Made by a program: the position numbers and the translations under genes
Shown here: piece after piece, positions 1 through 8,686 of the stretch
Position numbering within the stretch: the stretch's first letter is position 1
Layout of the letters: the number at the start of each line of letters is the position of its first letter
Assembly (NCBI GenBank): GCA_022823165.1
Contig: JAJDXR010000061.1
Span: 1 to 39,190, forward strand
DNA length: 39,190 nt
Reading direction: 5' to 3'
Origin: Anaerolineae bacterium
GTDB lineage: Bacteria > Chloroflexota > Anaerolineae > Aggregatilineales > Phototrophicaceae
The notes under the pieces: model-generated
The model's input: the letters and a program-made list of their open reading frames with translations, nothing else
What the model was told of the DNA's origin: nothing
The model's database searches: none

Positions 1-30
1 CAGGGTTCAAAATATAGTCGAAAGTTGTAG

Positions 31-50
31 GGGCGAGCCTTGGCTCGCCC
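31..50. repeat. REP-like GC-rich palindrome, copy 1
   Basis: The arms gggcgagcc (31-39) and ggctcgccc (42-50) are perfect inverted repeats around a 2-base spacer. The same core recurs at 18894-18913 and, with one mismatch, at 37641-37665, always outside genes. It looks like a dispersed REP-type element. No T-tract follows on either side, so terminator function is not supported. Confidence 0.7.
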
Positions 51-337
51 ACGCAAACACGAAAATTCGCTATTTTGTGATGATGTACCTATATTCTCAT
101 TACTTACTCGCACTTACTGAGGGGCGCGTAGACACTGCCCGTCGCTGACGACCTGGCAATGCTCAAGGGCGCCCATAGCGAAACCAGCTTCCTCCCATTG
201 ATATGGAGATGCCCACCATAGAGATGGCGGGATATCGAGGGGGTAGACCCGGGACGGAAGCGCGCCGGCGAGTACCGGACACGTCCCGCGGCATCTCAAT
301 TGACTCGCACGATCGGCGGTCGCTTTCTTAATGAGGC

Positions 338-371
338 GCAAAAGGAAACGCCCCACAGGGCGCGGGGCGTT
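338..371 (-). terminator. Rho-independent terminator downstream of fprA
   Basis: Read on the minus strand, the stem aacgcccc (371-364) pairs perfectly with ggggcgtt (354-347) across a 9-base loop and is followed by ttccttttg. It lies about 145 bases past the fprA stop codon and in the right direction to end the minus-strand operon beginning near 5059. The U-tract is interrupted by two C residues, so strength is uncertain. Confidence 0.6.
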
Positions 372-516
372 GGGGGATGGAATAATATTGCTTCAAATAA
401 TCATAGTTTGTTATAAAAACCTTAACATATCTCTGCAATGCCAGTCAAGCAACTCAAACCAAAATCAAATATAGCGCTCGAAAAAATAGGCTTGGCGCCG
501 GCGCAGCCCGCTCAGT

Positions 517-1944
517 TCATTTTCCCGCGCCGACCAATTCAGTCTGTTTGCCCAGGGCCGCCAGCATCTCTTCAACCGTGGTGAATTTGACGCGGCTGCG
601 ACCCAGCGCGGCGCCACGCTGCAATTCAATCTCGTCCAGGATTTTCCAGTCCTCAAAAGTGATGAAGGACGGCTTGCGCGCTCGCAGCAGCGCCACTATC
701 GCCGCTCGGCTGGCGTCGGCCGGCTGCAAGGTCTTGCCAGCGGCGAAGTCCGCCAGAAAACTGTTGACCGTCTCGATGGCGTCGGGCTTGTTAGTGCCAA
801 TGATGCCGGACGGCCCCCGCTTGATCCAGCCGGCGACATAGTTGCCGGCCAGCGCCTCGCGGCCTTCGTGCCGGGTCAGGACGCGTCCCTGGTCATTGGG
901 GATGGTGCCCCAGCGATCATAAAAAGGCACATCGGGCAGGGGCAGTCCGCGATAACCCACCGAGCGGAAGACCATATCCACCGGCAGAATCTCGAACTGA
1001 TCGGTGGCGCGCGGCCGCAGATTGCCGCTCTCGTCGAGATAAAGCTCGTTCTTGACGATCTTCATCGCCACGACCCGTTCCTCGCCGATGATCTCGGCCG
1101 GCGATACCAGGAAACGCATTATGATGCGGCGCGCCTTGCCCGTTAAGCCGCGGTCCACGTAAGACTGCAGAATCTTGACATTGCGGATGGCGCTGCGGTC
1201 GCGGGCTTTTTTCAAGTGCGTAGCGCTCAACTCGTCCAGCGAGGCGTCATCGCAGTCGACAATGATATCAGCGTCCGCCATCTCCCCCAGTTCTTTGATC
1301 TCGGGGTTGGAGAAGGCTGCTTGGGCCGGCCCGCGGCGCCCCAGCACATAAATCTCTTCCACTTCGCTCTGCCGCAGCGCGTCCAGGGCGTAGTCGGCGA
1401 TATCGGTCTGGTACAACTCGTCCGTAGTCCGTCCCAGAATGCGCGCCACATCCATCGCCACATTGCCGACGCCAATCACCGCCACGCGCTTGATGCCGGT
1501 CAAATCAAAGTCGTAATCATGATAATCGGGATGGCCGTTGTACCAGCCCACGAATTCGGTCGCGGCGTAGCTGTTAGGCAGGTCTTCGCCGGGAATGCCA
1601 AGTTTGCGGTCGGTCTGCGCGCCGACGGCGTAGATGACGCCGTGGTAATGTTCGCTCAGGTCGGCTCGCGTCACATCGCTGCCGAATTCGATATTGCCGA
1701 AGAAGCTGAAGCGTTCGTGGGCGGCGATACGGCTATACAGCTTGGTGACCGACTTGATCTTCTCGTGATCGGGCGCGACGCCGCCGCGCACCAAGCCAAA
1801 GGGCGTCGGCAGGCGCTCGTACATATCGACATGAATCAGGGGATCGCTCTGCTTCAGCAAGTGGTCGGCGGCGTAAAAGCCCGAGGGTCCCGAGCCGATA
1901 ATAGCCACCCGAATTTCTGAGGCTTTGTCGGCGATGTCCGTCAT
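517..1944 (-). CDS. fprA: FAD-dependent ferredoxin/adrenodoxin--NADP+ reductase (FprA type)
   Basis: A 475-residue flavoprotein that should pass electrons between NADPH and ferredoxin in the cytoplasm. The N-terminal FAD-binding motif GSGPSG is at 17-22, the second nucleotide fold has GVGNVAMD at 158-165, an NADPH-phosphate contact GRRG is at 202-205, and the adrenodoxin-reductase C-terminal FAD signature GWIKRGPSGIIGTNK is at 372-386. The length fits the FprA/adrenodoxin reductase family. Its ATG overlaps the stop of the upstream M24 peptidase by 4 bases (ATGA, 1941-1944), implying translational coupling. It is the last gene of a minus-strand operon and is followed by a terminator. The redox partner cannot be told from the window. 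Confidence 0.93.
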   Translation of the reverse strand: MTDIADKASEIRVAIIGSGPSGFYAADHLLKQSDPLIHVDMYERLPTPFGLVRGGVAPDHEKIKSVTKLYSRIAAHERFSFFGNIEFGSDVTRADLSEHYHGVIYAVGAQTDRKLGIPGEDLPNSYAATEFVGWYNGHPDYHDYDFDLTGIKRVAVIGVGNVAMDVARILGRTTDELYQTDIADYALDALRQSEVEEIYVLGRRGPAQAAFSNPEIKELGEMADADIIVDCDDASLDELSATHLKKARDRSAIRNVKILQSYVDRGLTGKARRIIMRFLVSPAEIIGEERVVAMKIVKNELYLDESGNLRPRATDQFEILPVDMVFRSVGYRGLPLPDVPFYDRWGTIPNDQGRVLTRHEGREALAGNYVAGWIKRGPSGIIGTNKPDAIETVNSFLADFAAGKTLQPADASRAAIVALLRARKPSFITFEDWKILDEIELQRGAALGRSRVKFTTVEEMLAALGKQTELVGAGK

Positions 1945-3188
1945 TGAGGCTGCCCGTCTGCACAGTTTAGCGGAATGACCAGATCCTTGCGAAAGGGCGT
2001 CAGCGAGACCAGTTCGCCGTTTTCGTCGATGATAAACAAGTCTTCCACCCTGACGCCGTAGCCACGCTCAGGATAATACAAGCCGGGTTCGATGGTCAAG
2101 ACGTTGCCGATTTGGAATCGGTCGTCTCGCCGCAAATGGCTGATGGAGGGACCCTCGTGGATCTCAATGCCAACGCCATGCCCCAGGCTGTGGATATAAC
2201 CGGTCATCGCGCCTGAGTCCGCGCGCGTGGTGGCGTGCCCCTTGGCTTCGAAATGGTCCAGCACCGCCTCTTGCATCAGATGCGTTGGTTTGTTCAAGCC
2301 GAAGGCTTCTACCGCGATGTCAAAGGCTTCCATGACGGTGTCGTAGGCCGCTTGCACCTCCGCCGGCGCGTAGCCGATGCACCAGGTCCGCGTCATATCG
2401 TGGTGATAGCCGCCGCCCAGCTCGCGCGGGAAGAGGTCGAAGACGATGGACTGCCCCAGCCGCAGCGGCATATCCTCATCGCCGCGACTATGCGGGAAGC
2501 CGGCGTCACGCCCCTGCGCGAAAATCATATTGGTGTCTTCCAGGCCGCGCGCCATCAATTCGCGCCGCGCCAGGTCCTTCATATCGCCGATGGTCACCCG
2601 CTTGCCGTCGGCGTTCAGCAGGTACTCGCCCTGCGCCCGCAAGCCGGCGATAGTCTCCCAGGCGACTTGCATAGCCTGGTTGGCGCGCTCCGCCACCGAG
2701 CGAATGCGGCTGATCTCGTCGGCGTCTTTGGTCAGCATCGCCGCTTCGATCAGCGTGGCTTTTTCTTCGACGACGAATTCGTAATCAGTCAGTTCCGAGC
2801 GCAGGACCCGGTACAAGGCGATGGTCTTGTTTATCTGCCAGGCGCCGTAGAGGCCGATGCGCCCGCCGCTTAATCCCAACTGGCGCAGGACATCCGACCA
2901 GTGCCGCGCCGCAGCGCGGATGCCGTCGTTCTCGGCTTCTGCGAGCCGCTCGTAGTAGCCCAGCTCGGCATCGGTCTTGACATCCAGACCGCTCTTGCGC
3001 GCTTCTTCCAGCTCGATGCGGCTGCAAACCAGCAGCGCCGGCTTATCCCGCAGCTTGAAGATCGACCCATGCGTAATTTGAGCGCCGTTGCTCAAGTAAT
3101 AGCGCGCGCTGTTGAATTCTTCGCCGCCGGTGACGATAAACGCATCCAGCTCACGCTCCCGCATGAGACGATCGAGGTCTGATTTCAT
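1941..3188 (-). CDS. M24 family metallopeptidase (Xaa-Pro aminopeptidase/dipeptidase-like)
   Basis: A 415-residue pita-bread-fold peptidase, cytoplasmic, expected to cleave Xaa-Pro bonds with two metal ions. The five usual metal ligands are visible: D251 and D264 (FDLFP and HHDMTRTW), H337 (HSLGHGVG), E367 (TIEPGLYY) and E382 (VRVEDLF). The first ~140 residues form the creatinase-like N-terminal domain. The start has an AAAGGAAA-type ribosome binding site. The gene overlaps fprA by ATGA and lies 69 bases after selA on the same strand. Whether it is an aminopeptidase (PepP) or a prolidase (PepQ) cannot be decided from sequence alone. Confidence 0.9.
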   Translation of the reverse strand: MKSDLDRLMRERELDAFIVTGGEEFNSARYYLSNGAQITHGSIFKLRDKPALLVCSRIELEEARKSGLDVKTDAELGYYERLAEAENDGIRAAARHWSDVLRQLGLSGGRIGLYGAWQINKTIALYRVLRSELTDYEFVVEEKATLIEAAMLTKDADEISRIRSVAERANQAMQVAWETIAGLRAQGEYLLNADGKRVTIGDMKDLARRELMARGLEDTNMIFAQGRDAGFPHSRGDEDMPLRLGQSIVFDLFPRELGGGYHHDMTRTWCIGYAPAEVQAAYDTVMEAFDIAVEAFGLNKPTHLMQEAVLDHFEAKGHATTRADSGAMTGYIHSLGHGVGIEIHEGPSISHLRRDDRFQIGNVLTIEPGLYYPERGYGVRVEDLFIIDENGELVSLTPFRKDLVIPLNCADGQPQ

Positions 3189-3257
3189 CAGACGTTTCCT
3201 TTGCTATTTTATCCAAACGCTGACGCTCAAGATGATAAGCGGCAAACAAGCGAAGTG

Positions 3258-4616
3258 TCAAATGGAGGATTGCAGCGCCTTAAGCAGCGGCTCGTCTTGC
3301 TCGGGCAAGACCGTGCGCGGGTCAAGCAGCGCGCGTCCATCAGCGATGCGGGCGATCACAGGCGGGTCCGCGCGCCGCAGCCGCGCTGTGAGCTGGTCGG
3401 GCGCGTCGCAGTCTAGCGCCAGCAGCGCTGTGGGCAGCGTGGCGCCGGGCAGGCTGCCGCCGCCGATAGTCGACTCGCCCGCGATAACAGCGCCGCCGAC
3501 CGCCGCCGACCATGCTCGCGCTCGCTCGCGGATGGCGTCCAGCGGGCAAGCAATCATTTGCCAGACTGGGATGCAGGCCGTCGCCTCATCGAGCCGGTAA
3601 TGCTGCAAGGTGGCTATCAGCGCCGCATAGGTGAGTTTGTCGACGCGCAGCGCCCGCGTCAGTGGATGACGCCTGAGCCGCCCGATGGCTTCCGCCCGCC
3701 CCACGATGATGCCGGCTTGCGGGCCGCCCAGCAATTTGTCCCCGCTGAAGCAGACCAGGTCGGCGCCGGCGGCGACGCTCTCTGGTATCGTCGGCTCGCG
3801 CTCCAGGCCAAAGCGCGCGGTGTCCAGCAGTGTGCCGCTGCCCAGGTCATCGACAGCCAGCGCGCCATGCGCTTGCGCCAGCGCCGCCAATTCGCCCAGC
3901 GGCGGCTGCTCGACAAAGCCGATTTGTTTGAAATTCGAAGCATGTACGCGCAGCAGCAGAGCCGTACGCTCGCTGAGCGCGGCGGCGAAGTCGGCAATCC
4001 GCGTACGGTTGGTTGTGCCAACCTCAACCAGATGCGCGCCGCTCTCGCGCATGATATCCGGAATCCGAAAGCCGCCGCCAATCTCGATCAGTTGCCCGCG
4101 AGAAATGATGACTTCGGCATCTTTCGCCAAGGCGCTGAGGATCAAGATCAGCGCCGAGGCGTTGTTGTTGACGACCAAGGCGTCTTCGGCGCCCGTCAAC
4201 TCGCGCAGCAGTTGCCCGGCCTGCGTCAAACGGCTGCCGCGCTTGCCGCTGTCCAAGTCGTATTCCAAATTGTTGTAGGAGCGAGCCGCCGTCAGCAGCG
4301 CATGCTGCGCCGCTACTGACAATAACGCCCGGCCCAAATTGGTGTGGATGATGACGCCGGTCGCGTTGATCAGCGGGCGCAAGCTCGGCCGCGTCATTTC
4401 GCGCAGGTTTTCTTCTATCAGCGGCAGCAATGCGCGAAACTCGGTGTCAACCGGCCGCGACTCGATAATCGCCTGACGCGCCAACTCCATAGTCTGGCGA
4501 ATCGAGTGGATGACCAGATCGCGGCTGTAGCTGTCTATCAAAGCTTGAATCGGGGCTTGCGCAAGCAGCGAATCAACCGAGGGTAAGCGCCGCAGCAGAG
4601 CGCCTTTAGCTTTCAT
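3258..4616 (-). CDS. selA: L-seryl-tRNA(Sec) selenium transferase
   Basis: A 452-residue PLP enzyme that converts seryl-tRNA(Sec) to selenocysteinyl-tRNA(Sec) using selenophosphate, in the cytoplasm as a large oligomer. The family N-terminal helical region has the usual LPSVD start. HTNLGRA (91-97), the YNNLEYDLDSGKRGSR segment (114-129) and the PLP lysine in FSGDKLLGGPQ (K294) are intact. Length matches bacterial SelA. Its ATG overlaps the stop of the upstream membrane-protein gene by 4 bases (4613-4616). No selB, selD or tRNA(Sec) is visible here, which is unusual because selA often sits next to selB. The gene appears functional, so the rest of the Sec machinery should lie elsewhere in the genome. 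Confidence 0.95.
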   Translation of the reverse strand: MKAKGALLRRLPSVDSLLAQAPIQALIDSYSRDLVIHSIRQTMELARQAIIESRPVDTEFRALLPLIEENLREMTRPSLRPLINATGVIIHTNLGRALLSVAAQHALLTAARSYNNLEYDLDSGKRGSRLTQAGQLLRELTGAEDALVVNNNASALILILSALAKDAEVIISRGQLIEIGGGFRIPDIMRESGAHLVEVGTTNRTRIADFAAALSERTALLLRVHASNFKQIGFVEQPPLGELAALAQAHGALAVDDLGSGTLLDTARFGLEREPTIPESVAAGADLVCFSGDKLLGGPQAGIIVGRAEAIGRLRRHPLTRALRVDKLTYAALIATLQHYRLDEATACIPVWQMIACPLDAIRERARAWSAAVGGAVIAGESTIGGGSLPGATLPTALLALDCDAPDQLTARLRRADPPVIARIADGRALLDPRTVLPEQDEPLLKALQSSI

Positions 4617-5059
4617 TCACCAACATTCACCAACTCACGATGGCGCAAGAAGATTTCAATCACGACAAAAAGCAGTATCAGCATCACCAGGATCGGCAGG
4701 GAGAGATAACGCGGGATCAGCAGCCAGGCGCAGGTTACGGCGATGATGCCGACCCAGACGCCGCGACGCACAATCACGCCGGTAAGAGGAGCCTTAGTCC
4801 GCGTCAGGCGCTGGCTAATTAAGCGCATGATTGGAATCGCAGTGCCGGTAACGGCAATCTGCAGCAAAATGAAGAACAGCCAGATTTCGCCGCCGATGCG
4901 CGGGCGGGTGTTAAGCACCAGATAAGCCAAGCCGCCCCAGCCCGCTATGAACATCAGCAGCGAAGCCAGATACACGCCCTGAGCCTCGCCGACGGCGCTG
5001 CCCGCCTTGCGATTGGATGCTGCGCTTACTCTGTCTGCGCCTGGTCGACTGGCGAGCAT
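4613..5059 (-). CDS. Small four-helix integral membrane protein
   Basis: A 148-residue protein of unknown function with four predicted membrane helices at about residues 29-50, 57-82, 96-118 and 121-140, and a short polar N-terminal tail of about 25 residues. No enzymatic motif is visible. It is the first gene of the operon with selA (ATGA overlap), but nothing in its sequence links it to selenium. The assigned ATG at 5059 has a poor ribosome binding site, so the true start could be a little downstream. A perfect 14-base palindrome lies about 27 bases upstream of it. Confidence 0.7.
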   Translation of the reverse strand: MLASRPGADRVSAASNRKAGSAVGEAQGVYLASLLMFIAGWGGLAYLVLNTRPRIGGEIWLFFILLQIAVTGTAIPIMRLISQRLTRTKAPLTGVIVRRGVWVGIIAVTCAWLLIPRYLSLPILVMLILLFVVIEIFLRHRELVNVGE

Positions 5060-5085
5060 TCGCGAACCCCGTCGCTAGCTGAATG

Positions 5086-5099
5086 ATTGATATATCAAT
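5086..5099. promoter_or_regulatory. Perfect palindrome, possible operator
   Basis: ATTGATATATCAAT is a perfect 14-base inverted repeat lying between the BTAD regulator (stop at 5133) and the first gene of the selA operon (start at 5059). Its core, GATATATCAAT, recurs at about 6620-6630 upstream of the same regulator. An operator read by a neighbouring regulator is possible, but AT-rich palindromes arise easily by chance. Confidence 0.25.
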
Positions 5100-5132
5100 G
5101 AGTCTAGCAGCAACTTACTTTAAGCGCTGGTC

Positions 5133-6425
5133 TTATTCCAGCCCGGATAGCAACTCTTGCGTTTCGCGCGATGGCTTGACGCCCAAGCTGCGCTTGAGCT
5201 GTTTTTCGAGCAATGTATAGTGCTGCCAGGCATCAGCGTTACGCCCCAGATTAATGTACATTTGCATCGCCCCCCGATGGAAATCCTCGCGCTGCGGCGA
5301 TTCCTTCAGCGCCTGCGCGTAGAAGCCCAGCGATTCCTCCCAGGCCTGTTCATCCGCCTTCAGCCGCGCCAAGCCATTCAAGGCTTCGGCATACATGGAT
5401 TGCAGCTGCTTGCGGCGCGCCTCTACCCAGGGCAGCTTGAGCGGGAACAGGAAGGGCGCCTTATACATATCGATCGCCTCGCTGTACAGAGCCTGCCGCA
5501 GGGCTGGATCCGTCGCCAGCAGCGCGCCTTCTATCGCTTGCTCAAAATCAGCCACGTCATAATGGCGGACGACCTTGTCGCCGGGCACGTAAAATCCAGT
5601 GGAGTAGGCGGTTAATTCATAATTTCCGCCGTCGCCTACCATCATTGATATACGTTCGGTGATCTTGCGTTTGGTGACATGGAACACGTTGGTCGCATCC
5701 CGGATCGAAAGCTTGGGCCAAAAGATCTCAAAAATCTGATCGCGCGTAACCAAGGGATTATCGACAAAATAAAAGAACAGGTTTCGCGGCAGCGCGCCGT
5801 CCCAAGTTTGAATCTCGCGACCGTTGGAAATGGCGTGTCCGCGGCCGAAGGCATATACCTCCAACTGCGGCTTGAGTTCTCGCTGCTTATTGAATATCAG
5901 ATGATTGCGCCGGTTGGATGTGCCCAATACGACCGCTTCATCCCGGTTGACCCATTCGATCCAGGGATTATAGGTCAGCAGACGCGAATTGACCGCCAAT
6001 TGCGACCCGTCGGCGAGGTTCTCGACCAAACCCGTAACAAACTGTTGAAAGGCCTCGTCCTGTGGCACACGATCCAGTTCATCCAGATACAAGATAATGC
6101 GCTCGCCATCCAGTTGAGCCAGGTCCGCCGCCAGAGCCTCTCCGATTTCAGCCGCCGTGCCGCCTTCCAGAGCCGCTGAAAGCCGCTGGCCAAAACCAGC
6201 CGCTGTCCGCTGAATGCTTTGCAAAAGACCGCGTACCCAATTGGCGGTCGTTCCGCCGCTATCGGGCACGCGATAATAAAGCAATCCGTCTGACAGACCA
6301 CCGAGAAAATAACTTAGAAACACATTCCTGTAATTCGACCAAGGATAGAGGAGGACCACTTTTTTCCCCTGGCTGATGGACAGGAATGATTCAATGGACA
6401 CGTTGGTGACGTCATGCGAAAACAT
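5133..6425 (-). CDS. ATPase-like/winged-helix/BTAD transcriptional regulator with degenerate P-loop
   Basis: A 430-residue regulator in three parts. Residues 20-180 resemble the ATPase of STAND/MalT-type activators: a Walker B-like LYLDELD is at 112-118, but where Walker A is expected (about 22-36) the sequence is KVVLLYPWSNYRNVF with no GxxxxGK[ST]. Residues 187-285 look like an OmpR-type winged helix as in SARP regulators. Residues 288-425 match the bacterial transcriptional activator (BTAD) TPR domain, ending in a conserved LEKQLKRSLGVKPS-like segment. ATPase-first order is unlike classical SARP proteins, where DNA binding is N-terminal. The start has an AAAGG site 8 bases upstream. The target genes are unknown; it is monocistronic and could act on its neighbours. 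Confidence 0.75.
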   Translation of the reverse strand: MFSHDVTNVSIESFLSISQGKKVVLLYPWSNYRNVFLSYFLGGLSDGLLYYRVPDSGGTTANWVRGLLQSIQRTAAGFGQRLSAALEGGTAAEIGEALAADLAQLDGERIILYLDELDRVPQDEAFQQFVTGLVENLADGSQLAVNSRLLTYNPWIEWVNRDEAVVLGTSNRRNHLIFNKQRELKPQLEVYAFGRGHAISNGREIQTWDGALPRNLFFYFVDNPLVTRDQIFEIFWPKLSIRDATNVFHVTKRKITERISMMVGDGGNYELTAYSTGFYVPGDKVVRHYDVADFEQAIEGALLATDPALRQALYSEAIDMYKAPFLFPLKLPWVEARRKQLQSMYAEALNGLARLKADEQAWEESLGFYAQALKESPQREDFHRGAMQMYINLGRNADAWQHYTLLEKQLKRSLGVKPSRETQELLSGLE

Positions 6426-6826
6426 CTCGGGGCCTTTCTAAAATCAGCAAAATTCTACGAATCATACGTAGCCTAAGCATAGCATTAGCTACATCTTCCA
6501 TATTAGTTTATCATAAATACGGTAATCATCCACCTATTTGCTCGGCGACGGTATTCAGATTTGTTCATTCAAACGCCAAAATAGCATTGACAGTCAAGCT
6601 CGAATATCCTTCTCGAACAGATATATCAATCCCTTGGACTATATTATTATTATACCCTATATCTGATTATTAGTCATTCCAAGCTGACTGCCACCGCGGC
6701 CGAGCGCAGGCTCAAGAGCCTGATTCGACCAAACCATCTGTTCCTGCGAGAGCCGGGAATGCGAATATGGATCAGGAGGTGGGCGGCGGCCCGCGATGGC
6801 CCCGCGGCGCGCCGCCGGATTCTACG
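6426..6826. other. Intergenic region between regulator and cyclophilin
   Basis: No gene is called. The half next to the regulator (6426-6680) is AT-rich and should hold its minus-strand promoter, but I find no good -35/-10 pair. A 7-base-pair inverted repeat (caggctc 6707-6713, gagcctg 6716-6722) lies about 105 bases past the cyclophilin stop, without a T-tract. The stretch 6780-6826 is a very GC-rich, self-complementary run. No tRNA-like T-arm is seen. Confidence 0.4.
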
Positions 6827-7351
6827 CTATCGCGCTTCAATCGTCAGCGATACGATCTTGTCTGCTACTACTGAGGCGGACGGACGCTGCGGATCAATGC
6901 GCTGCAACGCGCCCAAGACTTTGAGGCTCTCGTCATCGGCAACCCGCCCAAACACGGCGTGATTGCCATCGAGATGGGGCGTGGGCGCGAAGGTGATGAA
7001 AAACTGGGAGCCGTTGGTATTGGGTCCGGCGTTGGCCATGCTGAGTGTACCCGGCGCGTCATGCCGGATGCGCAGCGCCGACGGCTCGTCATCCCAGCGA
7101 TAGCCGGGGCCGCCGCGGCCGCTGCCGGTGGGGTCGCCCCCCTGCGCCATGAAGCCCTCCAGTACGCGATGAAAGACGACGCCATCGTAGAAGCCGTCCT
7201 GCGCCAGGAAGACGAAGTTGTTCACGGAGATGGGCGCGCGGTCTGCGAAGAGGTCGATGTTGATCGCGCCTTTGCTGGTGTTCATGACGGCGCGGTAGGT
7301 CTTCTTGGGGTCAATCTGCATGGCTGGCGGGCTGCTGTATTGCTTGGGCAT
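6827..7351 (-). CDS. Cyclophilin-type peptidyl-prolyl cis-trans isomerase
   Basis: A 174-residue single-domain cyclophilin that catalyses cis-trans isomerisation of prolyl bonds, probably cytoplasmic since no signal peptide is seen. The core has [19 protein letters not shown] (Phe/His of the active site), then [34 protein letters not shown] and [11 protein letters not shown], all typical of the family. I choose ATG at 7351 because AGGAG lies 8 bases upstream. A longer frame to 7495 would overlap the divergent HTH gene and its promoter and adds no homologous sequence. Confidence 0.93.
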   Translation of the reverse strand: MPKQYSSPPAMQIDPKKTYRAVMNTSKGAINIDLFADRAPISVNNFVFLAQDGFYDGVVFHRVLEGFMAQGGDPTGSGRGGPGYRWDDEPSALRIRHDAPGTLSMANAGPNTNGSQFFITFAPTPHLDGNHAVFGRVADDESLKVLGALQRIDPQRPSASVVADKIVSLTIEAR

Positions 7352-7439
7352 GTTGGGACTCCTGTTGGGGTTGAACGGTAACGTAATTGACGGTAACAGA
7401 CAAGCAAGGGCACGGATAGTGCGTAATTGCTGGTCTTCA

Positions 7440-7468
7440 TTGGCAAGAGAGAATTGCGATACTATAAT
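7440..7468 (+). promoter_or_regulatory. Near-consensus sigma70 promoter of the toxin-antitoxin-like pair
   Basis: TTGGCA (7440-7445), 17 bases, then TATAAT (7463-7468). Transcription should start near 7475, giving a leader of about 20 bases before the ATG at 7496. This is among the best promoter matches in the window. Confidence 0.75.
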
Positions 7469-7495
7469 TTGTTGCAGTAGATGAGGACGTGGCAA

Positions 7496-8686
7496 ATGGT
7501 TGCAGTCAATCCGGAAATACTAATCTGGGCGCGGGAAACTGCGGCATTGAGCATTGATGAAGCAGCGCGGAAACTCGGCTTCCGCGATACAAAGATGCGG
7601 ACAGCCACTGAAAAACTGCGCTTGCTTGAGACTGGGGAGATTGAGCCTAGCACACCGCAACTGACCAGGATGGCAAAAGCCTATTACCAGCCGCCGTTGG
7701 TCTTCTACTTAAACCAACCTCCGGCTGAATTTGATCGTGGCGAGGACTTCAGAACCTCGCCACGAATGACAGTAGACGCTAAGGGTGAGGCGCATTTGAA
7801 GCTCTTGATGCGAAATGTAAGAGTGGCTCAGAACTTGATAAGGGACGCGATGGAAGAAGAACAGGTGGAGTCCCTGGAATTCGTAAACTCGGCGTCCTTG
7901 TCCATGGGCGTAAATGCAGTGGCTAACGAAATACGGGAGGCATTGGCATTCAATATAGAGACCTTTCGCAAGGCACAATCTTATCAACAAGCCTTTGCAT
8001 ATTTGCGCGAACGAATGGAGAATAGACGCATCTTTCTCCTTCTCTTGAGTGACTTGGGAAGTCATCACACTACGATATCCATCAACGTATTTCGCGGCTT
8101 CGTCTATTCTGATGATTTGGTGCCCTTCATTGTAATTAACCGCAAAGACGCCATTTCTGCTTGGAGCTTTACCGCCTTGCATGAAGTGGCGCATTTATGG
8201 CTGGGCTCAAGCGGCGTTTCCGGATATTGGAGCAACCGGCGCATAGAAGCATTCTGCTGCGAGGTTGCCGGGAAGATTCTTTTCCCGACCCACGAAATAC
8301 AGGCGATAGAGTTTGATCCCAACAATCACTTCTTGAATCTAACAGATCAAATTGGCAAGATTGCGCATAGCAAGAAGCTTAGCAGAGCAACGGTGGCGTA
8401 TTCACTACTTCAGGCTCAAAAGATAGATGTCCAACTTTGGCGAAAACTGAACTCGAGGTTCGAACACGATAGACTATCTGTGTCGGAAAACGCTCGCCAT
8501 GTTCAGCATGCGAAAGGCGGCGGTCCAAGTTACTATGCTCTGCGCCGCCACCAGCTCGGCAAAGCACTACTAGAAGTCACTAAGCAGTTTCTGGATTCGG
8601 GTCACTTGACTCCGACTAAAGCAGCGTTAATCCTCGGCGTAGCACCGACGCGTGTCCATGCTTTACTTAATCCGGATCAAGTGTGA
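7496..8686 (+). CDS. Xre-type HTH / ImmA-IrrE metallopeptidase (antitoxin-like)
   Basis: A 396-residue protein with an N-terminal Xre-like helix-turn-helix (about residues 5-60) and an ImmA/IrrE zinc-peptidase domain carrying ALHEVAHLW, where H229, E230 and H233 form the HExxH metal site. A C-terminal helical segment (about 345-396) may be a second small helix-turn-helix. I choose ATG at 7496 because GAGGA lies 8 bases upstream and the promoter predicts a start near 7475; the in-frame ATG at 7481 has no ribosome binding site. The gene overlaps the DUF4411 gene at its stop. This pair is a known type II toxin-antitoxin-like arrangement, where the HTH-peptidase would repress the operon or neutralise the toxin. 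Confidence 0.88.
   Translation: MVAVNPEILIWARETAALSIDEAARKLGFRDTKMRTATEKLRLLETGEIEPSTPQLTRMAKAYYQPPLVFYLNQPPAEFDRGEDFRTSPRMTVDAKGEAHLKLLMRNVRVAQNLIRDAMEEEQVESLEFVNSASLSMGVNAVANEIREALAFNIETFRKAQSYQQAFAYLRERMENRRIFLLLLSDLGSHHTTISINVFRGFVYSDDLVPFIVINRKDAISAWSFTALHEVAHLWLGSSGVSGYWSNRRIEAFCCEVAGKILFPTHEIQAIEFDPNNHFLNLTDQIGKIAHSKKLSRATVAYSLLQAQKIDVQLWRKLNSRFEHDRLSVSENARHVQHAKGGGPSYYALRRHQLGKALLEVTKQFLDSGHLTPTKAALILGVAPTRVHALLNPDQV

Larger units (their letters stand above)
1..516. other. Non-coding end region
   Basis: No convincing gene is present. The stretch holds a GC-rich palindrome near its left edge and a minus-strand terminator hairpin near 338-371. An open frame of about 80 codons (minus, 356 to 114) has no recognisable domain, starts inside the terminator hairpin and has no ribosome binding site, so I do not call it. 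The AT-rich part from 380 to 516 shows nothing further. Confidence 0.5.

Noticed and set aside
1..20. gggttcaaaat at the left edge considered as the T-arm of a tRNA, perhaps tRNA(Sec)
   Set aside because: The flanking bases do not form the T-stem and no acceptor stem or CCA end is seen. No other tRNA-like T-arm was found in the intergenic regions.
114..356. An 80-codon minus-strand frame in the left non-coding region
   Set aside because: It starts with GTG inside a terminator hairpin, lacks a ribosome binding site and matches nothing I recognise.
6634..6663. TTGGAC-N18-TATATC plus-strand promoter in the regulator-cyclophilin gap
   Set aside because: No plus-strand gene or RNA follows it; both flanking genes are on the minus strand. 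It is probably chance in an AT-rich stretch.
7352..7495. N-terminal extension of the cyclophilin to 7495
   Set aside because: It would cover the divergent HTH gene's promoter and start. AGGAG before ATG 7351 gives the normal cyclophilin N terminus.
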